Translations under genes and position numbers: made by a program | DNA from: Bacteroidota bacterium | GTDB lineage: Bacteria > Bacteroidota > Ignavibacteria > Tepidaquicellales > Tepidaquicellaceae | Assembly (NCBI GenBank): GCA_018266895.1 | Contig: JAFDZQ010000038.1 | Coordinates: forward strand, 19,421 to 73,819 | Reading direction: 5' to 3' | DNA length: 54,399 nucleotides | The notes under the pieces: generated by a model | The model's input: the letters and a program-made list of their open reading frames with translations, nothing else | What the model was told of the DNA's origin: nothing | Databases searched by the model: none | Part shown: positions 28,001 through 34,600 of the stretch, piece by piece | Layout of the letters: the number at the start of each line of letters is the position of its first letter | How positions within the stretch are numbered: the first letter of the stretch is position 1

Positions 28001-28227
28001 TTCACGGTTACAATGTGATAATAACTTCCTCCAACAATTGTTCTGCCTGTTACATAAATATTCCCTGAAGCATCTCTTGTGAATCTCGTCGGCGTATCAG
28101 TACTTGATTCAGGTCCTGTGTATCTGTGTAGCCATTCCTCGGTGACCTGTGAAACAGATACATTGCTGAAAAATAAAATAAGTAATAAAAACACTGATGT
28201 TTTGAAGATTGAATTTAAAAACTTCAT
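25039..28227 (-). CDS. secreted 16-repeat SBBP beta-propeller protein with dockerin-like C-terminal module
   Basis: A 1062-residue exported protein (signal peptide 1-26, ...NVSVSQ). Residues ~28-890 consist of 16 repeats of about 53 residues with the pattern W-x-x-x-YNG-x-x-N-x-DD...DNSGNVYVTG-x-S...DY-x-TIKYNSSG-x-QQ, the SBBP (seven-bladed beta-propeller) repeat. Residues 893-1062 (25042-25551) are the same module as in the nuclease-like and second choice-of-anchor B proteins, with GDVNKDGVIDASDLSEVDN and DLNGDEVVDVSDLSIVDNN loops. The likely role is a surface or extracellular scaffold. It is divergent from the LVIVD gene, with 102 bp between starts. Confidence 0.9.
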   Translation of the reverse strand: MKFLNSIFKTSVFLLLILFFSNVSVSQVTEEWLHRYTGPESSTDTPTRFTRDASGNIYVTGRTIVGGSYYHIVTVKYNSSGVRQWIAKYSGASNQNDEGTSILTDNSGNVYVSGVSRLISGQFDIILLKYNSSGIQQWVRQYNGPGNFDDISSGIVFDNSGYIYVGGYSYGAGTGYDYLIIKYNLSGDQKWVQRWNAPSNSDDYLKKISLSQDGKLVITGFSYNPASSNDFVTQKYDTSGVLIWTQTYNGPNSLDDQAAGLKIDNSDNIYVTGKSRGTGTGSDYATVKYNSSGVQQWAQRYNGPYSNEDIPVSVDADNSGNVYVTGYTYGTPYYQDYLTIKYNSSGVQQWAKNYNGDQNYFDRAADVKADNSGNVFVTGKCIKSSDGTSDAVTVKYNSSGDAVWSKLYNGSGNLDDDPVQMEIDNNSIFVLSTSSSYFFSPFCGTSDYLLLKFNSSGGIDFEARYDGSGTGNDAGVSLAQDNSGNTFVTGYSFDNVSGYDYATIKYNSAGAPLWVSRYDGFSGNDKPASVCTDNSGNIYVTGYSTGSGTGADIATVKYNSSGAQQWASRYNGTGNGDDFGVKVSVDNSGNVYVAGYGSGAGTGNDYVALKYNSAGVQQWVSRFNGSGNSEDIANDMFTDASGNVFITGKSTGIGSMEDILTIKYNSSGSQQWASSFNGSANNYDEGFAVTSDISGNIIVCGKSKSASAQSMQVANFDMVIVKYNSSGTQQWASLYNGTENGDDEAVSVIADNSGNIYSSGNSRNTGSGPDYTTLKYNSSGAVQWVSKYNGSANSTDKINSSCTDNAGNIYVTGFCSDLISNFNYCTIKYNPDGEQKWKIKYNYQDNDSDMAAIVKADAQGNVYVTGSSKGTEGAVDFLTVKYNQNKVLELKSLIEGRYDNVSGKMIPDSVKVFLRNSSPPYTIADSSVAVSDSLGKASFIFKNAQNGMPYFIVADHRNSIETWSSSAQSFTSASLSYDFTDNLSKAYGNNLKLKGNKYCLFSGDVNKDGVIDASDLSEVDNGTILLLKGRVPADLNGDEVVDVSDLSIVDNNSNLVVTVIRP

Positions 28228-28329
28228 AAGCAGGAATATTGAATTCAGTTAATATTTTTCATCCAAATTAATATTTATAATTTTAATTGTAAATGATTAT
28301 TATATATATTTTATTTATTTTATCAGTCA

Positions 28330-29688
28330 ATGAAAACAATAATTCAAATAATAATTATATTTTTAACTTCACTAAATCTGTATGCTCAGCTGCCGAACCA
28401 TAACACACATCTGCTTGCTCAGATCAACAGCTATCCGGGATATTCGGGACTCTGGGGATATACCGCTCCGGACAGCAGCGAATATGTTATTCTCGGCTGC
28501 TTCACCGGAACATCCATTGTAAATATAACAGACTCGTCTAATATCCATGAAGTTGATTTCGTTCCGGGAGTAAACAGCGGCTGGAGGGAGATGAAAACTT
28601 ATTCGCATTATGCTTATGTTGTATCTGAAGGAACTAACAGCAGACTGCAGATAATAGATCTTCAGTATCTTCCTGACTCTGTAAGTCTTGTGCAAAGCTG
28701 GGGTTATACGGGATTTACACAGGCTCATAATATTTCCCAGTCTGGACCTTATCTTTACATAAGCGGCGGCAATGCAAGTCCCAACGGCGGCATGCAGATT
28801 ATAGACATTACAGATCCCGTGAATCCTATCAGAAGGGGAAACAACACAGTAAGATATGTTCATGACAGCAGAGTCGTCAGTGACACAATCTGGGGGACAA
28901 ACATTAACAATCAGAAGATAAGCATTATGAACGGAGTGGACAAAGATAATGTAACTGAAATCAGGAATTTCAACACGCTCCAGTCAATGCCGCATAATTT
29001 GGCTTTTTCTCCGGACAGAAAATTTATTTACGTTACTTATGAAAATCAAAATCCCGGAATGCTTGATGTACTGAATGTAGAAGATCTGGAAAATATAACT
29101 TATGTAAGGAGCTGGCAACCAACCGGAATTGAAACTTCAATTACCCACAATGTGGAAGTATTCGGGAATTATGCAATAGTCGCTCATTATACTGCGGGTA
29201 TCCGTATTCTTGATCTGACAAATCCTTCAGACCCGCAGGAGATTGCCTGGTACGATACGAGACCGCAGGATAATTCGGCAAATTTTCTCGGCTGCTGGGC
29301 TGTGTATAAATTTCCTTCAGGAAAAATTGCCGGCTCGGATATAACAAACGGACTTTTTGTTATAAAGACTACAATACCGACTGCCGCTGCGGAAATTACT
29401 TCTGCTGTCCCTGAGAAATTTGAACTTTATCAGAATTATCCCAACCCTTTCAATCCGGTTACTAAAATTGAATTTGAAATTCCTGAACCGGGATACATAT
29501 CTTTAAAAGTATTTGACATACTCGGGAAAAAACCGGCAGAATTAGTAAACAAAAAACTCTCTGCAGGAAAGCACGATGTTTCATTTGATGGCAGCGAACT
29601 TGCAAGCGGAATATATTTTTATAAATTAATATATTCATCCGGGGGTAAAGTTTATGAAAAAGTTAAAAAAATGTCATTGATCAGATAA
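28330..29688 (+). CDS. choice-of-anchor B (LVIVD repeat) protein with T9SS type A sorting tail
   Basis: A 452-residue secreted protein (signal peptide 1-19, ...LNLYAQ). The body is the choice-of-anchor B domain, made of LVIVD-type propeller units: SGLWGYTAPDSSEYVILGCFTG, WREMKTYSHYAYVVSEG, LQIIDLQYLPDSV, VRYVHDSRVV, GIRILDLTNPSDP and so on. The C-terminus is a T9SS type A sorting domain: NYPNPFNPVTKIEFEIPEPG ... KVFDILG ... GIYFYKL ... KKMSLIR. It should be exported by T9SS and the tail removed by the PorU sortase (family knowledge). Its paralogue at 48526 has the same body but a different C-terminal module. Confidence 0.9.
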   Translation: MKTIIQIIIIFLTSLNLYAQLPNHNTHLLAQINSYPGYSGLWGYTAPDSSEYVILGCFTGTSIVNITDSSNIHEVDFVPGVNSGWREMKTYSHYAYVVSEGTNSRLQIIDLQYLPDSVSLVQSWGYTGFTQAHNISQSGPYLYISGGNASPNGGMQIIDITDPVNPIRRGNNTVRYVHDSRVVSDTIWGTNINNQKISIMNGVDKDNVTEIRNFNTLQSMPHNLAFSPDRKFIYVTYENQNPGMLDVLNVEDLENITYVRSWQPTGIETSITHNVEVFGNYAIVAHYTAGIRILDLTNPSDPQEIAWYDTRPQDNSANFLGCWAVYKFPSGKIAGSDITNGLFVIKTTIPTAAAEITSAVPEKFELYQNYPNPFNPVTKIEFEIPEPGYISLKVFDILGKKPAELVNKKLSAGKHDVSFDGSELASGIYFYKLIYSSGGKVYEKVKKMSLIR

Positions 29689-30046
29689 AGTCTGAATTTA
29701 ATATATAAGAAAATTATATATAATTTTCAGACCGATACTTGATTTTTAAAATCAGAATAATTAAGTTGTCTAAAATTATTTCTAAAAACGTTCATAGCTC
29801 ATACAATTTTATCATTTACATTGTAGATGAAAGATTGCAGATCTAAATGAATATTCAGTTCTGATTAAAACATTGAAATTAAAGCAAGATCAAATATGAA
29901 ATTTATTTACTCTATTTTCCCCGAAATTCAAAAATCCGTTTTCCTTTTCCAAAATAATATTATCAGATTAATTAATTCCTTATTTCAAAAAACAGATATA
30001 GTTAATTGTAACTATATATTTTAAAACAAACAAAAAGGAGATACAA
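29689..30046. other. 358-bp intergenic region with hairpin and palindrome
   Basis: Just after the LVIVD gene, GTCTGAA (29690-29696) can pair with TTCAGAC (29726-29732) through an AT-rich inner region; with no T tail it is a weak terminator candidate. A 42-codon open frame at 29896-30024 has no support. At 29996-30017 there is a perfect 9-4-9 palindrome before the next gene. Confidence 0.5.
29996..30017. promoter_or_regulatory. 22-bp operator-like palindrome before the 30047 gene
   Basis: ATATAGTTA, 4 bases, TAACTATAT: exact 9-bp arms, 29 bp before the ATG. The arm and spacer lengths equal those of the palindromes upstream of the genes at 34601 and 37135. It could bind a dimeric regulator. 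Confidence 0.5.
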
Positions 30047-31705
30047 ATGAAAAACATCTTTACATTGTTAGCTTTGTTACTGGCAGTCAGCTTTTTGAAT
30101 CTGCAAAAAGTAAACGCACAGCCTGCAGCTAACGACTCAACAGTTCTAATTCTCGATGAGACAATTACAAACGGTATAAACAGCGTTGAAGCTCAGGCAT
30201 GTATAGCACTGGGTTTTGATGTGGAAATAGTTACCGACGCTCAATGGGCTGCAAAATCACAGGCTGACTTTGCAACATACAGAGCAATTATTCTCGGAGA
30301 TCCTACCTGTCAGGTGGGCAATACTGCAATAGATGCAGCCGAGAATAACAGGACCACCTGGAGTCCCGCAATTGACGGACATGTAATCATCACAGGTTCC
30401 GATCCTGTATTCCACCAGTTTCAGGGAGGAGCCTCGCTTGTGCAGAAAACACTTGCATTTGTACTTGCAGATGATCCGGGCAGAACAAAAACAGGCGCTT
30501 ACATTTGCTTAAGCTGTTATTATTCACCTACTTGTACACCCACTTCGGTAACTGTTCTGTCATCACTTGCAGCATCAGGTGCAGATTTTAAGGTTATCGG
30601 TGACTGTGTCCTGAACTGTTACAATGATGTTCACATTACTGCAACACATCCTGCATTAACAGGATTGACAGATGCTACTCTTTCCAACTGGTTCTGCTCT
30701 CTCCACGAAGCTTTCACGGAATGGGATTCACTTAACTATCAGGTTCTTGTAATTGCAAAAGACATTGCAGTTAATTACATAGCTCCTGACGGAACATCCG
30801 GAATACCTTATGTTCTTGCAAGAGGCGTTCAGGTTATCAGCGATATAACATTAGGACCTGATACAGCTACAAATATAATAGGATCAAATCACACACTTAC
30901 AGCTACACTTGATTCAAACGGATCACCTGTAGTCGGAAGACTTGTAACATTTACGGCTATTGGCGGACCTTGTCTTGGTGTCATAGGAACTGCTGCAACA
31001 AACGGAGCCGGAGTTGCTTCAATTACATATACATGTAATACAACTGGCGTTCAGTTCATTAAAGCAACTGCGACGATCAACGGTCTGAATCAGACTTCAA
31101 ATACAGTTCAGAAAACCTGGATAGACAATCCGTTGCCTGTAGAATTGTCAGCACTTACATCCACCGTAAGCGGAAGAGATGTAACCATCAACTGGACAAC
31201 AATAACAGAAACAAACAATGCCGGATTTGACATCGAAAGATCAGCAAACGGCGAATGGACAAAAGTCGGAAATGTTACAGGACACGGAAACACCACAACT
31301 TCCGAAAATTATTCCTTCACTGACAGAAACGTAGCTTCAGGAAGATATAATTACAGATTAAAACAAATAGACTTCAACGGTAATTTTGAATACTTCAACT
31401 TAAGCAACGAAGTTAATGTCGGAGCTCCTGACAATTTCAGCTTAAGACAGAATTATCCGAATCCGTTCAATCCGTCAACAAAGATAGAATTCGCTCTGCC
31501 GAAAGACGGAAAAGTATCTCTGACTGTCTATGATAACAGCGGTAAAGAAGTTGCTTCACTTATAAATGAAAACAGAACAGCAGGATATTACACGGTAGAT
31601 TTCAATGCAGCAGGATTATCCAGCGGCATATATTTCTATAAACTTGATGTAAAATCAGGCGATCAGTCTTTTGTTAAAGTACTGAAGATGTCTTTACTGA
31701 AATAA
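30047..31705 (+). CDS. secreted T9SS protein with amidotransferase-like head and bacterial Ig-like domain
   Basis: A 552-residue exported protein with a rare clear ribosome site (AAGGAG 7 bases before the ATG) and signal peptide 1-25 (...KVNAQ). The head (~30-260) alternates beta and alpha segments (STVLILDET, ALGFDVEIVTD, YRAIILGDP, GHVIITGSDPV), like a class I glutamine amidotransferase fold; cysteines are frequent, but no Cys-His-Glu triad is obvious. Then come a Big-1-like Ig domain (LGPDTATNIIGSNHTLTA...), an FnIII-like segment (PLPVELSAL...GFDIERS) and a T9SS type A tail (NYPNPFNPSTKIEFALPKDG...KMSLLK). The tail half is homologous to the three downstream genes. Enzyme activity is not supported. 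Confidence 0.82.
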   Translation: MKNIFTLLALLLAVSFLNLQKVNAQPAANDSTVLILDETITNGINSVEAQACIALGFDVEIVTDAQWAAKSQADFATYRAIILGDPTCQVGNTAIDAAENNRTTWSPAIDGHVIITGSDPVFHQFQGGASLVQKTLAFVLADDPGRTKTGAYICLSCYYSPTCTPTSVTVLSSLAASGADFKVIGDCVLNCYNDVHITATHPALTGLTDATLSNWFCSLHEAFTEWDSLNYQVLVIAKDIAVNYIAPDGTSGIPYVLARGVQVISDITLGPDTATNIIGSNHTLTATLDSNGSPVVGRLVTFTAIGGPCLGVIGTAATNGAGVASITYTCNTTGVQFIKATATINGLNQTSNTVQKTWIDNPLPVELSALTSTVSGRDVTINWTTITETNNAGFDIERSANGEWTKVGNVTGHGNTTTSENYSFTDRNVASGRYNYRLKQIDFNGNFEYFNLSNEVNVGAPDNFSLRQNYPNPFNPSTKIEFALPKDGKVSLTVYDNSGKEVASLINENRTAGYYTVDFNAAGLSSGIYFYKLDVKSGDQSFVKVLKMSLLK

Positions 31706-31724
31706 TAAATATATATTCTCAAAA

Positions 31725-31758
31725 AAAGGCGGACCGGAAGATGGTTCGCCTTTTTTTT
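31725..31758 (+). terminator. terminator of the 30047 gene
   Basis: AAAGGCGGACC pairs with GGTTCGCCTTT (11 bp, one G-U) around a 7-base loop, followed by eight T residues. It is the first of four related GGCGG/CCGCC terminators, one after each gene of this array. Confidence 0.85.
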
Positions 31759-31878
31759 CTGAAAAATGTTTTAAAAAAATGTACTTTTATTTAAAAATGA
31801 TGTTTTTTAAATTACTGTAGTCTAAAAAAGAATTTTTTTCAGATCAGAAAGGGATTTTAAAAAATTAAATTTCTTTTT

Positions 31879-31908
31879 ATGAAAAATTCAAATCCTCATC
31901 CGCCTTAG
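31879..31908 (+). CDS. nine-codon leader ORF MKNSNPHPP, copy A
   Basis: ATG-AAA-AAT-TCA-AAT-CCT-CAT-CCG-CCT-TAG. Copies at 34389 and 36936 read MKNVNHHPP and MKNTNPHPP. Start, stop, reading frame and the HPP end are kept, and most base differences fall at third codon positions. There is no strong ribosome site upstream, only a conserved gggatttt about 26-30 bases before. It may be a leader peptide or merely conserved DNA. No family is known to me. Confidence 0.35.
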   Translation: MKNSNPHPP

Positions 31909-32055
31909 CTCATTCAAGACTCTTTCTATCGGTTTTTATCCTTTATACATGTTTCTAAAATAAGCTGTAATAGTGTTTTCATTTACGTTTAATTTGAATT
32001 CCTTCTTTAAATTAATTTTTCAATTAAATTTAAATTGTTTTTGAAAGGAAATAAA

Positions 32056-34197
32056 ATGAAGAACAAATTTACAAAAGCAATAATGATAATATTGCTTGCA
32101 GTATTCGGTTTCATAAGTATTGCCAATGCTGCACCGGATACTAAAGGTACTGATTTCTGGCTTATGTTTAATTACAACGATCTGGGAGGGAGTCAGACTT
32201 TAAGTATATTTATCACTTCAGATGTAAATACTTCAGGAACTGTAGACGTTCCTGGAATCGGATTTACTTCGCCGTTTAATGTAGCAGCTAATACAGTAAC
32301 AACTGTTGTAATACCGAATTCAGCAGTTATAAGTTCTAATGACATAGTCGAGAACAAAGGCATACATGTCACGGCATTAAATGAAGTAACAGTTTACGGT
32401 CTAAACAGAAAACAATTTACCACTGATGCATTTCTGGGATTGCCTGTTGACATATTAGGAACTGATTACATTGTAATGGCGTGGGGAAACAACAATGTTG
32501 TACCGGGAACATTATTCGGAATTACGGCAACAGTAAATTCAACTACAGTAACAATTACTCCTTCAGTAACTACAGGTATAAGAACCGCCGGTGTTCCTTA
32601 CAATGTACTATTGAATCAAGGAGAAACATATCAGCTTGTTAACGGTACATCAGGATTTGCAAATGATCTTACAGGTACATTAATCACATCGAATCAGCCA
32701 ATAGCAGTTTTCGGCGGACACAGATGCGCAAATACACCTGTAGTCTTTGTCTGCTGCTGCGACCATATAGTAGAAATGCTTCCTCCTACAACGACCTGGG
32801 GAAAGAATTTTGTAACAGAACCTCTTGCAACAAGACTAAACGGAGATTCATGGAGGATTCTGGCATCGCAAAATTCCACATCCGTATCAATCAACGGAGG
32901 ACCTGCAACAGTAATTAATAAAGGTCAGTTCATAGATCAGATAATTGCAGTAAGATCAATCATCAGCAGTGACAAACCTGTTCTGGTGGCTCAGTATTCA
33001 AATTCAAGCGATTATGACGGAGTAACATCAGATCCATTCATGATGCTGATACCTCCTTATGAACAATTTCTTGCATCATATACAATAACAACGCCGGCAT
33101 CCGGATTCACCGGTAATTATTTAAATGTAGTAGCACCGAATGCAATAGTTGGTGCAATACTTCTTGACGGGCTACCGATTCCTGCCGGAAGTTTTAATCC
33201 GATCGGCGCAAGCGGTTTTTCAGGAGCTGAAATAAATGTAGCGTTAGGATCACATTCATTACAGGCAACACTTCCTTTCGGAGTTTTCTCGTACGGATTC
33301 GATTCATTTGATTCTTACGGATATCCGGGAGGTCTGTCTCTGGCTCCTATTGCAACAATAACAAATTTAGACGTAACTCCCGAAATAGCGACTAACATAG
33401 TAGGCACACAGCATTGTGTTGACGGACTTGTAACTGATCAGAATAATCAGCCGGTAGTTGGTATCAGAGTAGATTATCTCATCAGCGGAGCAAATCCGGG
33501 AGCAGGATTCGCATTTACAAATGCAAGCGGTATTGCTCAGTATTGCTACACCGGTAATAATGCCGGATATGATACAATCATCGGATCGACAGGCAGTCTG
33601 TCAGATACAGTATTGAAAATTTGGCAAAGTGCTTTACCTGTAGAATTAAGTTCATTCACATCTGCAGTTGACAACAGAGATGTAGTTCTGAAATGGTCAA
33701 CGGTAATGGAACTCAACAATTCCGGATTTGACATAGAAAGAACTTCAGATCATAATTCATGGACAAGAATCGGAAATGTTGCCGGAAACGGAACAACAAA
33801 CGAATTAAGGAATTATGAATTCAGGGACAGAAATCTTGCCTCCGGAACTTATAATTACAGACTGAAACAAATTGACTTCAACGGTAATTTTGAATACTTC
33901 AATTTAAGCAATGAAGTTGAAATAGGAATTCCGGACAGATTCAGTTTATCACAGAACTATCCGAATCCTTTCAATCCGAATACAAAGATAGCATTTGAAA
34001 TTCCGAAGGAAGGAAATGTTACATTGTCAGTATATGATAACGGCGGTAAACTTGTATCCACATTGGTAAACGGATATAAAGCTGCAGGTTATTATACAGT
34101 TGATTTCAGCGCATCAAATCTCTCAAGCGGAGTCTATTTCTATAAGATAGAATACAACGGACTAAGCAAAGTAATGAAGATGACTGTCATCAAATAA
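32056..34197 (+). CDS. T9SS-sorted IgGFc-binding-domain protein, array copy 1
   Basis: A 713-residue secreted protein. I start at the ATG at 32056 because GAAAGGAAATAAA before it is a ribosome site; a TTG at 32035 in frame would place that site inside the gene. Signal peptide 1-25 (...SIANAA). The head (~28-440) matches the IgGFc-binding N-terminal domain type: TDFWLMF, SLFITSDVNTSGTV-like strands, GIHVTALNEVTVYGLNRK, DAFLGLPVDILGTDYIV, GGHRCANT, SSDYDGVTSDPFMMLIPP. Then a Big-1-like Ig domain, an FnIII-like linker (LPVELSSF) and a T9SS type A tail. The likely role is surface adhesion or binding; the ligand is unknown. Confidence 0.87.
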   Translation: MKNKFTKAIMIILLAVFGFISIANAAPDTKGTDFWLMFNYNDLGGSQTLSIFITSDVNTSGTVDVPGIGFTSPFNVAANTVTTVVIPNSAVISSNDIVENKGIHVTALNEVTVYGLNRKQFTTDAFLGLPVDILGTDYIVMAWGNNNVVPGTLFGITATVNSTTVTITPSVTTGIRTAGVPYNVLLNQGETYQLVNGTSGFANDLTGTLITSNQPIAVFGGHRCANTPVVFVCCCDHIVEMLPPTTTWGKNFVTEPLATRLNGDSWRILASQNSTSVSINGGPATVINKGQFIDQIIAVRSIISSDKPVLVAQYSNSSDYDGVTSDPFMMLIPPYEQFLASYTITTPASGFTGNYLNVVAPNAIVGAILLDGLPIPAGSFNPIGASGFSGAEINVALGSHSLQATLPFGVFSYGFDSFDSYGYPGGLSLAPIATITNLDVTPEIATNIVGTQHCVDGLVTDQNNQPVVGIRVDYLISGANPGAGFAFTNASGIAQYCYTGNNAGYDTIIGSTGSLSDTVLKIWQSALPVELSSFTSAVDNRDVVLKWSTVMELNNSGFDIERTSDHNSWTRIGNVAGNGTTNELRNYEFRDRNLASGTYNYRLKQIDFNGNFEYFNLSNEVEIGIPDRFSLSQNYPNPFNPNTKIAFEIPKEGNVTLSVYDNGGKLVSTLVNGYKAAGYYTVDFSASNLSSGVYFYKIEYNGLSKVMKMTVIK
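33467..34197 (+). repeat. constant 3' segment, copy 1
   Basis: The last ~730 coding bases are nearly identical to 36007-36742 and 38532-39267. By eye I count about 13 differences from copy 2 over the last ~710 bases, almost all at third codon positions. The upstream heads of the same genes differ strongly. Confidence 0.85.
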
Positions 34198-34224
34198 TTT
34201 AATTTTAACTCGGTTTCAGAAATT

Positions 34225-34255
34225 AAGGCGGGCTTGAAGAAAGTCCGCCTTTTTT
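34225..34255 (+). terminator. terminator of array copy 1
   Basis: AAGGCGGGCTT pairs with AAGTCCGCCTT (11 bp, one G-U), loop GAAGA, then T residues. It is virtually the same as the one at 36770-36800. Confidence 0.85.
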
Positions 34256-34388
34256 ATGTTTGAAATAAATTTGTATGAATTAAAAATTTTACTTTTATTT
34301 AAAAATAGTGTTTCTTAAATTGAACAAATCGCAGGAAATTAATTTTTTCAGGTCAGAAAGGGATTTTAAAAATTTAATTTTACCCATT

Positions 34389-34418
34389 ATGAAGAACGTA
34401 AATCATCATCCACCCTAA
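34389..34418 (+). CDS. nine-codon leader ORF MKNVNHHPP, copy B
   Basis: ATG-AAG-AAC-GTA-AAT-CAT-CAT-CCA-CCC-TAA. Same frame, length and HPP-stop end as copies A and C. The stop codon is TAA instead of TAG. See copy A for interpretation and limits. Confidence 0.35.
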   Translation: MKNVNHHPP

Positions 34419-34483
34419 CATTTTCTCACATATCCATTTCAAGTTTCAACATTTCAAGTTTCAATAAGTGTAAAAAGTTTTAA

Positions 34484-34533
34484 AAATAAGTAATGTTACT
34501 CATTTGTTATCATATTGTATCATCTTATTTTTG
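34484..34533 (+). promoter_or_regulatory. promoter with overlapping palindrome, array copy 2
   Basis: The -33 box TTTG (34503-34506) and the -7 box TATTTTTG (34526-34533) are exactly 19 bases apart, matching the Bacteroidota primary-sigma promoter form. A palindrome AAATAAGTA-N4-TACTCATTT (34484-34505, one mismatch) overlaps the -33 box, as an operator would. Predicted transcription start is near 34540, about 60 bases before the ATG. Confidence 0.65.
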
Positions 34534-34600
34534 TAGTGTGTTATTAAAATTAATTATTAAACTTCCAAACAAAACATCTACTTAAACGAAAGGAATCAAA

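Larger units (their letters stand above)
31706..32055. other. 350-bp intergenic leader, copy A
   Basis: Contains a terminator, then a ~135-bp segment (31785-31920) homologous to segments at 34275-34430 and 36830-36975, including the nine-codon ORF at 31879-31908. A degenerate version of the downstream palindrome is visible near 31955-31980 (aaataagctgtaatagtg), but the promoter boxes found in copies B and C are not clear here. Confidence 0.6.
34198..34600. other. 403-bp intergenic leader, copy B
   Basis: Order of elements: terminator (34225-34255), conserved leader segment (34275-34430) with the nine-codon ORF at 34389-34418, palindrome and promoter (34484-34533), then an AAAGGAA ribosome site just before the ATG at 34601. 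The nine-codon ORF lies upstream of the promoter, so it would need a separate or longer transcript. Confidence 0.65.

Noticed and set aside
25039-28227. Regular ~160-bp repeats that might look like a CRISPR-type or satellite array
   Set aside because: They are in-frame coding repeats of the SBBP protein; unit length and variation follow the protein repeat.
29896-30024. 42-codon open frame (MKFIYSIF...) in the spacer before the 30047 gene
   Set aside because: No ribosome site, AT-driven composition, and it runs over the palindrome at 29996-30017; nothing supports translation.
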